Shown: one piece after another, positions 21,801-34,718 of the stretch | Numbering within the stretch: position 1 is the first letter of the stretch | How the letters are laid out: every line of letters begins with the position of its first letter | Assembly: GCA_039602395.1 (NCBI GenBank) | Contig: JBCNJP010000003.1 | Span: forward strand, 65,214,278-65,278,277 | Direction: 5' to 3' | DNA: 64,000 nt | DNA from: Deinandra increscens subsp. villosa | Taxonomy: Eukaryota; Streptophyta; Magnoliopsida; Asterales; Asteraceae | Notes under the pieces: model-generated | Told to the model about the DNA's origin: nothing | What the model saw: only the letters and a program-made list of their open reading frames with translations | Databases searched by the model: none | Made by a program: the position numbers and the translations under genes

Positions 21801-24434
21801 ATACCATGCATGTCGGTCTTTCTTTTGAAAACCCATTTACTTCCAACTACTTTGGAATTAGGAGGTGGCACAACCAAGTCCCAAACTTGGTTGTCATACA
21901 TGGATTGCATCACAACGTTCATGGCTTCTAACCATTTGTCCGAATCAGATTGGGACATTGCATCATGGTATGTGGTTGGTTCATCAGAATCTACCACATA
22001 TCATCTTTCCACGAAAAATCCATATCTTTCAGGTGGATTACTAGTTTTACCAGATCTACAAACATTGTGTGTGTCTTGATCAACCATTTAATCATCTTCA
22101 ACAACCTTTTGTTGAGGGCTAGTATCAACCAAACATGTATCGGCTTGTGGTTCTTGATCCTCATCATGTTCCACCGTTCTAACACTAGTTTCTTCCATAA
22201 GGAACTTAGTTTCCAAGAATTCAGCCTTTCTAGCAATAGATACTTTTTGCTCTGCTGGATTGTAGAAGTAATATCCTATAGAATCTCTAGGATATCCTAC
22301 AAATATACACTTAGTGGATTGGGGTTGTAGTTTGTTTGAAGCATCGTGTCTTACATATGCTTCACAACCCCATGCCTTTAGATATGATAAAGATGGAACC
22401 CTTCCATTCAATAATTCAAAAGGTGTCCTTTCCACTTTCTTGGTTGGGCCATATTCAAAATACAGGCTGCTGAAAGCAAGGCATAACCCCAAAATGATAA
22501 AGGTAGTGAACTTCTACTCATCATAGATCGAACCATGTCTAATATAATAAGGCTTGATTCCTCCTTTTTGACACACCATTATGTTGTGGTGTTCTAGGTG
22601 GAGTGAGTTGTGAGACGATCCAACAACTCCTAAGATAGCTTTGAAATTCATCACTTATATATTCACCTCCTCTATCCGAAGAATGATTTTTATTTTTTGC
22701 TGAAGTGATTCTCTACGTCATTCTTAAAGATTTTAAACATTTCAAAAGCTTCATACTTATGTGCCAACAAGTACACATACCCATAGCGACTATAGTCTTC
22801 GGTAAAGATGATGAAGTATCTCTCACCATTCCTAGCCGTTGGCATAAAAGGTCCACATACATCCGAATGTATGATCCCTAGAAAATCATTTTGCCCTTTC
22901 GGTGGTCCCACTAAAAGGTGCCTTAGTCATTTTACCTTCTAAACAAGATTCGCATACGTCAAATGAATCATGTTTGTTTGTTTCCAAAAGACCAATCTTT
23001 TGTAATGCTAGTATGCAATTCTTATTTATATGGACAAGGCGGCAATGCCAATTGTAGGTGTCACTCAAATCTCTTTTGAGTTTCTTGGTGTTAGTTTGGT
23101 ACATTAAGCTATCATATGATGTGTTTTCATGAGCGAATTCGTAAATACCAGTTAAAGGTGTATCTTTAAAATAAAACACTTCATTCAAAGAAACATGGAT
23201 ATCATTGTTAACAAATTTAAAATCATATCCAACATGTCTTAAACGGGAAACAGAAATCATGTTCCTAGTCAAACTAGGAGCATACAATACATTATTCAAA
23301 ATTACTTCCAAACCATTTGGAAGCTTCAAAAGATAGTCTCCTTGGGCCTCAACTTGAACTTTAGCTCCATTGCCCATGAAGAGACTAATGTCTCCCGTTT
23401 TCACTTGCCTATTTCTTTTGAATCCCTGCAACAAATTACAAATATGAGTTCCACGTCCGGTATCTAATACCCATGTGTTTGAAGAAATAGCATTAAGCTC
23501 AATATTAATCATGAAGATCGTACCAGAGGTTTGACCGGCATCCATCTTTGCCTTCAACTCCTTGAGATAGGTAGGACAATTCCTCTTCCAATGTCCTACC
23601 TCACCACACTCAAAGCATGGATCATTCGAAGCAACCTTTTGCTTCTTTTCCTTCGGTTTTGGGGTTTCTTTCTTTCCCTTTCCCTTTCCTTTGATGTTTC
23701 CTTTCCCTTTCCTTTGATGTTTCCTTTCCATTTGGCAACATTTGCCTTGGGGCTAGAGCGAGGCCTCTTCTTGTTGCCACCCTCATTGATCGTTAGAACG
23801 GGCAAAACCGTTTTCCCATCCCTTGCTCGGCCGTTTTGAGCATTACATGAAGCTCGGGATGGTCTTGTCCCAACCATTCATATTGTAGTTTAAGACAAAA
23901 GTCTCAAACTTCTTTGATAAAGAGTCGAGGATCAAATCCGTAGCCAACTCTTGTGAAACGGGACAATTTAGCCTTTTGAGACGATCAATGTGGCTCTTCA
24001 TCTTAAGTACATAAGATGAAACCGATTGGGACTCATCCATACGACATGCATGGAGTGCTCGAACCCTTTCGAAGCGCTCAACCCTTGCCTTTTGTTGGAA
24101 CATTTCGTTCAATTGGGTTATCATGTCATATGCCCCGTGATTCTCAAAGTCCTTTTGGAGTTCGGGGATCATGCTTGCTAGCATGAGGCAAGAAACTTGC
24201 ATGGAGTCCTTAGTGTATTTTACCCAATCGGCGTAGGCCTCAACGTCTTCCTCATCGGGTTTGTCAGGGAATGGGATCGTCCAACACATAAGACTTCTTT
24301 TCTTACTTGAGAACATTTCTCAAGTTGCGGTACCAATCCACAAAGTTGTCTTGGTTGAGACGATTTTTCTCTAGTATGGTTCTTAACGATAGGTTATGGA
24401 CGGGTGAGGGGTTGGCATCATTGTTATTGGCCAT
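21801..24434 (-). pseudogene. Copia-1 gag-protease-integrase-RT, frameshifted and cut by the gap
   Basis: Start ATG at 24434 (MANNNDANPSP, then ILEKNRLNQDNFVDWYRNLR). A stop after NVLK and a frame change follow. Gag continues to about 23880, then a Lys-rich repeat and a CCHC knuckle CFECGEVGHWKRNC near 23600. Protease reads WVLDTGRGTHIC with an intact DTG. The GAG-pre-integrase segment NWHCRLVHINKNCI and integrase catalytic core (IHSDVCGPFMPTARNGERYF, 22690-22911) follow, then VERTPFELLNGRVPSLSYLK and IFVGYPRDSIGYYFYNP (22088-22492). RT begins KWLEAMNVVMQSM...WDLV near 21930 and stops at the N run. Several frameshifts rule out activity. Confidence 0.88.
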
Positions 24435-26050
24435 CTACAAAATTTAACAAAGTTCAATTTTAGTATTTTCGATATCAATGTTGATTTTAAATTTATTAAT
24501 GCCCTTTTATGACTCATAGACAATCAATAATTTGAATTCTAGAATCCAACGTTGCATTTACATAAATAGTTAGGTGACCTTTATCCCGACTATTAAATCA
24601 ACAAGGTAGTCAGTCATGTTTGACAATTGCAACCCTTTGCAACTTCTAGAAGTATGGGATCGGTTAAACATCATATGTTTAGTTGGCACGTTTAATCCCA
24701 TCAACGTCTTTGGTCTCCATGTTTCGGTGACCCTAATCACATGGTTTCCAAATCAAGTTGTCCTATTTATACGCACGTGTGAGTTTACACACACAAGTGG
24801 TTAGGTGAGCTTTATCCCACAAATATGGTAAACTTACCTCAATTATGCAAGTTCCCTCAAATATGGTTAGGTGACCTTTATCCCATAAAGACTTCACAAG
24901 TAAATCAAGTGTCGTACAAAAGGGTGACGTTAAAACTTGTTTTAAAAGGGTCTTTTAGTTTCAAAATTCTAGTTTTAGAAAACTCTATGTACCATGCAAT
25001 TCGGATGCATTCAAATGCGTGGTACCCTAATGTTGTGTAATCTATATTTCATGGTTCTTTTAATAAAATCCATTTTTATTATTGAATCATTAACCTTAAA
25101 TAAAAACCATTTTATATGCTCCTTGTTAATGACCATTTTAGAACCAATTTTAGCTTGTTTAATGTTTATTAGTTTGTTGAGCATGCATATCCACATATTA
25201 TCCAAACAACAAAATAAACAACCACACAAGCATGATAAAGTAGGTGCATAGCCATAGCCAAATATTGACAACACTTGTTGGCTGAAACAAGTGTGTCAAT
25301 GTCTCTCCTAAGGGACAAAATGACACATGTGATGTGTCGGTGAACTCCCACTTGATCCCGCATCCGAATGCTTCAAGTGTGTTGCATCCTCATTTGTGTT
25401 CCCTGCTTGCCTTCGGTCTTCCATGGTTATTGGGCCTCCAATATGTGGGTTTCGGATAGTGGGCTTGAATCCCAAATTGGTCCGCGAAAGCCTTTGGGCC
25501 GTAACCTTGGCCCAACCGAAAACCCACCTTTGTGCATTTTACATTTTACGAAAGTAAAACCTATTACATTGTTTTAGTAAAATAAAATGCACCTAATCTA
25601 TTTAATTTACATACCAAATAAAAAGTAAATAAATTACATAACCATGAAAAGCCTATTAAACTATTACAACCCTTTGAAATAATTAAATACATAACACAAA
25701 CACAATCATTCACCACAAACAAACACAAGGTCATGGCTAGGTCTTATGCACCAAAGTATACATCCAAGTATGTATATCTTCAAGAAATTAAAATGGCTCC
25801 CGTTTAACCCACTTCCATTTTCGGTCCAACACAAAACCGAAAATGTGGGTTTGTTGTCCAAACAACAAATCATCCAAATGACTTAAAATACATTAATATT
25901 TCAAGATAACCACATGCATGTAAGTGAAGCATATTGAAAGATAAGGGGATAACCATATACAAGTTTTCAGATTTGTGGTATGAGGAACCAAAAACTAAAA
26001 GTTTGGGAGAGTTAACCAACTAACTCTTTGAAGCATACATCCATATAAGC
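24435..26050 (-). other. Copia-1 leader region, non-coding
   Basis: Unusually long (1.6 kb) interval between the primer-binding site and gag. It holds three copies of TTAGGTGASCTTTATCCC (about 24571, 24802, 24868) in otherwise AT-rich sequence. No coding frame was recognised. Confidence 0.6.
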
Positions 26051-26063
26051 GGCTCTGATACCA
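26051..26063 (-). promoter_or_regulatory. Copia-1 primer-binding site
   Basis: The minus strand reads TGGTATCAGAGCC, an exact initiator-methionine tRNA match, one base from the LTR end. It proves the minus orientation and fixes the inner LTR border at 26065. Confidence 0.9.
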
Positions 26064-26064
26064 T

Positions 26065-26632
26065 TGTTGGGGTTTTGACGGGTTTATCAAAGTCATATTA
26101 ACTTCTTAAAATGTAAAACGCAGCGGAATAAATTTATTTTCATGAATAAATGTTATGTTAAAACCGACTTTAACATGCAAAGGGAACCCCGCACAAAGGA
26201 GGATCCAAATATAGAGTGTATGCTATCAAAATAAAACTCAACCATAATGGGTTTTAGGTATACCTTCCTTGAAGTAAGAAAGCAAGAAGAAGATGAGGAT
26301 GTTGAATGACGAGCTCCGAAGACCGAAACCTTAAGCTTGTATACCCACGAGCCTCCAACAAACACCTTGGTTGCTAGGATTTTTCTTGAAGATTCTTTCT
26401 TTCCTCTTGGACCGATCCAAGCAAGTGAAGAGAACAAAAGGCACCCAAAATTCGGTTCTAGCAAGAGAAAATTGCTAGAGATAGAATATGTTGCTTGTTT
26501 TGTATGTTTCACTAATCAAGTGGGTGCTTTCTAATATATGTTTCTAATATATGCAGAGTAATGATTGCTCTCTCCTCCCAAAGTCCTTACCTAATTAAAG
26601 TTAAAAACATATCTAATATATGTCGTTCATTT
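26065..26632 (-). repeat. Copia-1 5' LTR, inner segment
   Basis: Begins TGTTGGGGTTTTGACGG on the plus strand next to the primer-binding site, and ends at the CATTT duplication where Copia 2 enters. It is the source-like copy of the 95-base piece found in the CACTA element (26451-26545). Confidence 0.75.
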
Positions 26633-26992
26633 TGTAAAACACAATACGGATCTTACTATTGCATGATATGGTCAATTCGATAAACAAGAGAGTAAATAAA
26701 TGCTTCTTTGATTGAATTCGAGATCAAACAGTACAGAGAGAACTAGAGAGAGAGTTACACACTGAAAACACACAGTTAAGACTGACTGCACTCGCTCATC
26801 TAACTCTGAACAAAAGACTCGAACCTATTTATAGTTCACAGTCCAGCGTACCAACTTAACCAGCGTACCAGTTGGTCCGGAGCTGCGTACCAACCGGTGC
26901 GCCCAATGGTACGCTGACAGAAACTTTACAAAACAATCAATACAAAATCAAAACGCCTAGACCTAGCCTTAAACACACAACTTGTTCTAACA
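26633..26992 (-). repeat. Copia-2 3' LTR
   Basis: TGTAAAACACAATACGG...TTGTTCTAACA. The adjacent internal AAACTCCCCCTT is the reverse complement of a polypurine tract. TATA box reverse complement CCTATTTATAG at 26824-26834, flanked by GCGTACCA motifs. Confidence 0.9.
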
Positions 26993-27011
26993 AACTCCCC
27001 CTTGTCTTATG

Positions 27012-30000
27012 CTAGTCTTCAGAAGCTTTCGTATTAGTCTTCTTCCAAAATCTGTTTCGATTGTTGCCAGCGTGAATTCCAAAAGCATAACAAACTCCAA
27101 TCACTCTTTGAAATTGCAAAGCTTGTTCAGCATCTACAACCTGATAAAGTATTTTGTAGTGATAGAGCTTGTTAATATCTGCTTTAGAAAGATTTATCAA
27201 CCACATCGGATCAAAGATCCTCACCACCTTGTTCTCTTCTTTCACCGTAATTACTGCTTCTCCTATTTGATCATCATAATACCACCATCTCAATGTCTTG
27301 ATGAAATCTTGCTCAAGCCTCTTCAAAGGTATCTTCTTTAATTGAATTGGCTTCTTGTATTTCAACACTACTACAACTTTCCCAGTTCTTGGATTAGTTT
27401 TCATTGGATGATCTGTATACTTCGGTCTGTGCGGATTTAAAAATCTGAATCTCTTTTGACATTCTTCATGTAACTTATTTTTGAAGAATTCGGCCAAAGG
27501 ATGTTCACCATAGTTTAAGAATGGTTTTCTTGTCAACTCCCTCACATCGCAGACCGGCAACGTATCAAATCTTTTTGCCTTCTTCAAGTATATAATTCCA
27601 AACTCTTTCTTTACAGCATAACACTTGAGCTGCGAGTCATACATCCAACTGGTTATATTCCCATTGGCTTCACCTTTGTTTTCAAAGAAACGCTTCTGAT
27701 CCACAGACTTTGTCGGTTTCACCACGTGTATTTTCTTAGCCCTTTGTTCTTTCATCCATTCATCAAACAACCCTCTCTTCTCTTGTTCCTCTGAAAAACT
27801 ATCAGACTCAGTTGATTCAGTTTGTTTCTTAGATTCTTTCTTTTTCAACTCCTTCTCAACTTCTTCCTCATCATCTTTAGCAAAGAAATTGAATCCTCCG
27901 GATTGATCACTATCAGTGAAGTTACCATAAACCTTTGAATCATCTGGATATTCTCCTGCTGTCATATCCTCTACTTCCACATGTTCCTCTTCAAATTCAA
28001 CATCATCATTAGATTCATCTTCTTTGTAAGGTTCAGCAAATGGAACTTTATCCACATCTTCAACATTAAGAGCATATATATAGCAGCAAGTTGCTCTTTT
28101 GAATATTGATGCAAAAACTCTCCTTCTTCAGTAACAACCCTAGTAATTGGAGTCACATCATACACATCTTTTCCTGATGTCTCCCCCTGAGATGCAGAAC
28201 CACCTGCAGCAGATGTACACGGTCAATTTTGAAGTATCAGCTGCACCAGGACCATCTCTGCCTAATCCACCTTCAGGATCCTCATCATCATTATCATTTA
28301 AGTATTTGGACACATCATCATCATCTCTGCAAGTATCCTCTGGGTTTGGTCTTATCTCCCCCTGAGCAGGTAAAGCCTTTAACAAAAGATTTAACTGCGA
28401 ACCTAGTGAAAGAGCAATCTGTTGTAACTGGCAATTTCACGATCTTTAACTTTATCCCGTTCTCCAACTCTGTCACAACAGCTTTCAACTCAGTAATCTC
28501 TTCTTCTTGCTGACGGTTAGTAGTCTCTAAGGCATCAAGCCTAGAATTGTGCAAGGCAAGCTTCAGGTCAACAACAGTAATTGATGACGAAGCAGGAGCA
28601 GTAGTCGAAGTTGTGAAAGCAGAACTTGAAGAAGTTTTGATAATTATCTTTCTAACTAGTGGAGCACCTGAACTTTGAACACCAGCAGTGGTTGTGGTTG
28701 CTGTGGAATTGAAGACTGTTTTGCAGCAAGTTTTTTACTTCTTGCTAGGCGGACTGCTAATAGACTTTCTCGCATCAGCAAGAAATGACCCCTTTTTCAC
28801 CAACATCTTTGGCCTAGACATATGTTTAACTCTACCGGGATATTGGCTTTGCCTTTATCAGCAGTTAACCTTTGGCACTAATTCCTCCAGAGTTGGAGTA
28901 TAAGATGGATCATCATCGGAATCTCTATCAGCAGACTGTTTTGATATGTTTTCATACATTGAAGTGTCTTCATTTCTGGACTTCAGATAAGCAATATGTT
29001 GCTTGGAACATTTCCTTACTAACACATTTCTGGCATTAAGTGTTATAGAAACATAGTCACCAAAATTTGACTCAGTATCAGACGAAATCGCATCACCATT
29101 GTCATTAGAAACATCCGCATCATCCATCATCTCATCATCCTGAACATTTCCAGCTTCAGGCTCAACTCTAACATTTTCAATCACATGAGCTTGAACTGGT
29201 TGCTGAACAGGTACTTGTTCTTGCATATTTGGTTCTTGGTTTACTGGTCCATCTTCATCATCAATCACTTCTATTGGAGTCCTATTGTTTTCATATTCTA
29301 ACTCATCAATGGAACTGTCATCATGTCGAGGTGCACCAATTTCAGGAGCCACATAATTCGGTTTAGAAAGATGTCCAATCAAATGTTTAACCGGTGGTGG
29401 AATATTTGCACCTTTCCTCTTTTGATAAAGCGGGTATCTTGCAGACAGCCACCTCATTCATATGCTTCAATACCAGATCTGAATTTGCATTCTTTGGAAG
29501 TTGAGGATACTTACTATCAAAGATCATCTACACAAACCTTGGATACATCACACTTTTCTTTTGCTTCACAGTGATATTTTCTTTCATATACGCAAAAACC
29601 CATCAAGAAAAATTAAAGTTCCTGTTCATGACCAAAGCAGTAAAGAAAGAAAGAATTCTCATATCAAACTCTTCATGCCCTCTCAATTGTGTTTCCAAAA
29701 CATCGAATAATCACGTGCATCAAGTACTTGTATGGAGGAGAAAGATTGGATTTGACAAACCATTTGTTAGATATATTGTCCATCATATTTGATTCTTCTA
29801 AGCAAACCAACCAGATCAGGTTCGTCAAATTCAACAGGGTAATCAACATTGTCATTGAACTGTAGAACACGAAGAACATCTTCCTCGGAAATGACAATGT
29901 TTGTGTCATGAACTCTTGATCTTATCACAGGTGGAACAACCGAACAATCCACTTCAGCTTCATTCCAGAAGATATTCAAAATGTCTTTATACGGAGTACA

Positions 30001-30150
30001 TTCATGAGTTGCGGCATAGTAGATTCTGGATCGTCGTATAAAATCAAATATTTCTCCAAAATGAGGTCTCCACCTTACAGACGCCCCGAGATATGCACAG
30101 ATATTGTGTTCCTCGTTTGATGGTAATTCAACACTTTCTGAAAACTTCAC
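27012..30150 (-). pseudogene. SIRE-like accessory ORF downstream of pol, broken
   Basis: Unrelated to gag or pol. The N-terminal block (29767-30150) reads ESVELPSNEEHNICAYLGAS, FGEIFDFIRRSRIYYAATHE, VVPPVIRSRVHDTNIVISEE. After frameshifts near 29770 and 29680 come SPPYKYLMHVIIRCFGN and YPRFVQMIFDSKYPQLPKN. An acidic/Ser-rich stretch (28858-29457), a coiled-coil piece (28321-28554) and a C-terminal block (27012-28055) with EEHVEVEDM, LKYKKPIQLKKIPLKRLEQD and VVRIFDPMWLINLSKADI follow. No signal peptide or clear membrane helix is visible, so calling it env-like would be by position only. The first block starts without an ATG after a possible acceptor (TTTTCAG), so an upstream exon is likely. 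Confidence 0.65.
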
Positions 30151-30239
30151 AAAAATAAGTCACGTTAAATTTGTAATGAATAATCAAAAACGTTATCAAT
30201 TGACTCTAACTCGACTTGAAACGCTTGAACTTTGGACTT

Positions 30240-30415
30240 TTGGCAAAAACCAAGTCGGCGTACCACATCACGTACCACTTTGGTCATACGGACCAATCTG
30301 GTATGGGCGTACCAAATTTCATTAACTGCGTACTAGAAAGTCAAGTGTACCACATGCGTACCACTTTTGGACCACGTACCAAATCTGGTACGCGCGTACC
30401 ACATGGTACGACGGT
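30240..30415. repeat. GCGTACCA/TGGTACGC cluster upstream of the accessory ORF
   Basis: About eight copies of CGTACCA or TGGTACG, including back-to-back palindromes such as CTGGTACGCGCGTACCA. The same motif clusters in both LTRs and in the gag leader (41545-41865). It lies about 100 bases before the accessory frame. Confidence 0.75.
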
Positions 30416-30742
30416 CGAACAGTCATCGAATGGTCATTTGCGAAATCGAGTCCAAAAATTGTGTTTAACACAAAATCAAGCACTGAGGTTATGATCTATG
30501 ACAAAACCGAGTCTACTCATGTAATTTTGAGTGGCAAAAACACTCGATAACCGACTGAACCAATAAATTTTGAATTTTGCGAAAAACCGAGACTTTGATC
30601 GCTTAAATCATGAGATTTAGCCATCCAAATCGTGAACTAGTACAACCAGTAGATGCGGAATCATTGTAGCTACCTCTAGTAACAAAAATCACGGACAGAG
30701 GTTCGTTATCAACAGAGAAATCAAAGAAAAGTAGTTGTGAAG

Positions 30743-30875
30743 AAACTAGGGTTTTTCATAGCACAATGAAAGTGGTATGTGGGTAATGAGCCAAAACGTA
30801 CCAGCTCTGTCCCTTTTTATATGCGTGATGGTCCGACCCAGTGTACCACATGGTACGGCCCGTACCACATTTAGT
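30743..30875 (-). promoter_or_regulatory. Putative internal promoter of the accessory ORF
   Basis: The minus strand reads CATATAAAAAGGG (30813-30824). GGTACGG/CGTACCA motifs lie just upstream (30838-30873), and AAAAACCCTAGTTTC (telo-box-like, common in plant 5' UTRs) about 65 bases downstream (30743-30757). The layout matches the LTR promoter, where CTATAAATAGG is likewise preceded by GGTACG motifs. Start-site use is inferred. Confidence 0.55.
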
Positions 30876-32102
30876 TCTTAATTTTTTTTTCAAACTTTTT
30901 TTTTTCATTTTTCACCCAAAAATCATAAATTTCCAATTTTGTACATTTTGATGATGATGAGCTGATATAAGCTTCGATTGTGGTTCTATCAACAAAAATT
31001 TGTCGTGTTCCGTAATCAGTTGATCGAAAATAATGCAGAAACAAAATCTTTTTGAGTTTTTGCAACTTTATATCAAAACACACTAAAATCTTTTTGATTT
31101 TTCGAATTTATGCTTGCTTACACACCAAAAATCTTTTTGAGATTTTCTAAAAACAATGAATCAAAAGAAAATAGAAATGTAAATGAGTCAAATTATATTT
31201 TTGTGACAATGATCGCAACATGAGATCATATCAGTGAGATGCACTTAACACATTTCAATTTCAATCTAATCAGCATGTAAGTCAAGTTGTCCACGAATAC
31301 AACACGTTTATGTTTATTTCAGCCAAATCAAATCAATTTTTACAGTTTTCTGATATGCATTAGGTATATTTTCCAAGCACAGAAACCATGGCACCCATAG
31401 ATTCAAGTAATTGATAATCTGACTTATGATATTTTTAATTTTTCTTTTATTCATCACATAATGTATTTACAGATATAAGTTGTTCATAGTGTTTCATGCA
31501 AAAAGAAAGCAGAACCCTAAACAAACAAGAAACCAAAACAAATTGAAATTGTATAATTCAACAGCAATCAGGTCGATACTCCCGTATACGCAAAGAAAGC
31601 CCGGTGAATTATATGAAACACCAAGAAAAATAAAGCAGAACGTCAAACGAACAACGATCAAGTTCGATCTTTTGATACCCAGAGAAAGTCTGATCGTTTG
31701 ACAAAATAAAGAAAATCAAACAAGTTTAAATCTTTCTAAAGAAAGCATGCATACACTAGAATACTTATTTATTCTATTTTTGTATTTTTCAGCTATAATT
31801 AGTATTACACAAAAACAAGAATCATGTTACACCACAGATTTCAGGCTAGTGTTATATTTATATCATACTAACATGTATTAGATATGATTGGCACATTCAA
31901 TGAAATAAGCAAGTATTTCCCACGGGGTTGGATCACATTTCTCAATTCTGAATTTTTCCATTTTTTATGCTTTTTTATTTTAAATACAAGAATTCACACT
32001 ATTTTTGTACTTTTATTCATAATTCTCCCCTAAAAGGCAGAAAAACAAATGAAAAACACAAAAGAAATCAAAAGTGATAAACTGAAACAGATTACTTGGA
32101 AT
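30876..32102 (-). other. Non-coding spacer between pol and the accessory promoter
   Basis: AT-rich sequence with short poly-T and poly-A tracts. I see no gene or clear repeat. A run of frames around 31480-31700 has no family features. Confidence 0.6.
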
Positions 32103-34718
32103 TTAACCGAATAACACCATTGAGTTGCAACAGAAATTGAAAGCGTTATCAAATGCTTTAGTAAACAAATCAGCTCTTTGAAAATCTGTGTGAATTTTCT
32201 GCAAATAAATCAGTTTCTTTTCATAGCAATCACGGATAAAGTGGTATCTAATGTCAATGTGCTTAGTCTTGGAATGTTGCATAGGGTTTTTCGTGATTGA
32301 AATAGCAGCCGAGTTATCTATATAGATAGGAGTAGTCAGAAATTTCAAACCATAATCGCGTAACTGCTGTTGAATCCACAGAACCTGTGAACAACAACTG
32401 GAAGCAGCAACGTACTCCACCTCCGCAGTAGATGTCATGAACAAAGTTTGTTTCTTGCATTACCATGACACGAGCCTCTCCCCCAGAAATTGGCACCCGG
32501 CGGTAGTAGATTTGATGTTGATTTTACAGCCACCATAATCTGAGTCTGAGTAGGCGGATAACTCGAACTTATTATCATTAGGATACCAGATACCAAGATC
32601 TGGATGACCCTTCAAATAAGAAAAGATTTTCTTTACTGCTAGCAAATGTGAAGCTTTGGGAGCTGCCTAGTACCTAGCACACATGCAAACTGCAAACATT
32701 ATATAAGGATGAGAAGCAGTTAGATACATAAGAGATCCAATCATAGCACGAAACAATGTTGGATTAACATCGTCACAAGTCTCATCCGGTGCAAGCCCAT
32801 TAAAAAACCTGAATAGGAGTATTAGGAATCCGGACATCTTCAATCTTGAATCGGTTCAGAATATCAGACACATACTTAGTCTGATGCAAGAATATGCCCT
32901 TTGCTGACTGATTCACCTGAACACCCAAAAAGAAACCCATTTCTCCCATTGAACTCATTTCGAATTTCGTTTGCATCACAATCTCAAACTCTTTACACCG
33001 CTTGTCGTTGGTGCTTCCAAAAATAATGTCATCTACATAAACTTGAACCAGGAGCAAATCTTTCCCAAACTTCTTTGTAAACAGCGTGCAATCAACTTTG
33101 CCTCGTCGGTACCCATTTTTAATCAGATGTGAAGACAACGTCTCATACCAAGCCCGTGGAGCCTGGTGAAGACCATACAAAGCTTTATCCAGTTTGTACA
33201 CACGCTCTGGAAAATCTGGATCATAGAAACCAGGAGGTTACTTCACATACACCTCTTCACGAATTTTAATTTTCCCATTGATAAAAGCACTTTTAACGTC
33301 CATCTGATACACTTTAAACCCGTGATATGTTGCGAAAGCCAGAAAGATCCTGATAGCCTCAATCCTGGCGACAGGAGCATAAACTTCACTAAAATCAATG
33401 CCTTCAATTTGTGAGAAACCTTGAACCACTAACCGAGCTTTGTTTCTGACGATGATACCGTGATCGTCCTTTTTGCATTTAAAGACCCATTTAGTACCAC
33501 AAGGTTCTTTTGAATTTACGGGTAAATCAACGAGATTCCAAACACCCAATTTCTGAAATTGTTGTAATTCTTCCTGCATAGCCTCCACCCAAGAAGCATC
33601 TTCCAACGCTTGGTCTACATTTGTAGGCTCGACTTGGGATAAAACAAGAATGAAATACTTCATTTTGAACCCTAGAATCCTGAATCTCAGCAATCAGAGC
33701 ATCAACAGAATCAGACAATTGATGTCGTGTGCGCACTCCAGAAGTCGGATCTCCAATAATATTCTCTTGAGGATGTATACTATGAATCCGAAGAGTGATT
33801 GAGTCAGGAACCACAATAGTTTATTCAAGAGTATGTAAATTTTCACCTGCATCTTCTGAGCTAGAAAGATCACCAATTGGTATCGAAACCGGAACTGAAG
33901 AACTAGTACTTAGTAAATTAATCGGATCATCGAGCGGTGTCGATTCCGCTTCATGAAATGAACTTTCATCATCATCTGACGAACTCATTGTTTCTAGGTT
34001 TGAAACATGCTGACTTGATGAAGCAGTAGTAGAAACACTTAGAAGCCTTGGAATCCATGATCCATGACTATGCATTGTATGCAACATAGCAACAGCTAGA
34101 AGTTCTTCAGTAAGCTCAGCAGCAGAATCAGTATGTGCAACCGAGAAAGAATCAAATAAATGATTATAGTCAAAAGCAGGAATATTAACCGTCTTGGGTA
34201 TTATAAAAGTATGTCTGTGACAATCAACATTCAAGTGACACTCAATCATCTTTGAATCAGGAAAGTATACCCTTTTCATTGGATATTGATATCCAACAAA
34301 AATGCCATCAACAACCTTTTCCTCAAGCTTTCCACCTTCCTTGAGAACAGTGCACTTACACCCAAACGACTCTAAAAATCTTAAATTCGGCTTATGACCT
34401 TTGACAATCAGAAGCAAGTGATAACTTGTTTTGTTTAATCGCTTGACAATCAGAACACGATTTAGCACATGACACGCAGTATGAACCGCTTCAGACCAAA
34501 AAGTGATTCGGTAAGTGTGCATCAGACAACATAGTTCATGCCGTCTCAATCAGTGTTCGATTCTTTCTTTCAGCAACTCCGTTTTGTTGTGGAGTATACG
34601 GTGCACTAAATTCTTGTACAATTCCAAGAGAATCACAAAAAGCTGTCATTTTCGCATTCTTGAATTCGGTACCACTATCAGTCCGAATGTGACAGATTTT
34701 ATACTTGTACACCGATCC

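Noticed and set aside
21183..22079. Several long frames spanning the N run
   Set aside because: They exist only because N codons are translated as X; they are not evidence of coding.
30150..30150. GTG at 30148-30150 as start codon of the accessory ORF
   Set aside because: Plant translation rarely starts at GTG; an upstream exon joined at a nearby acceptor is more likely.
27012..30150. Calling the Copia-2 accessory ORF an envelope gene
   Set aside because: No signal peptide, fusion peptide or membrane helix is visible; position alone is not enough.
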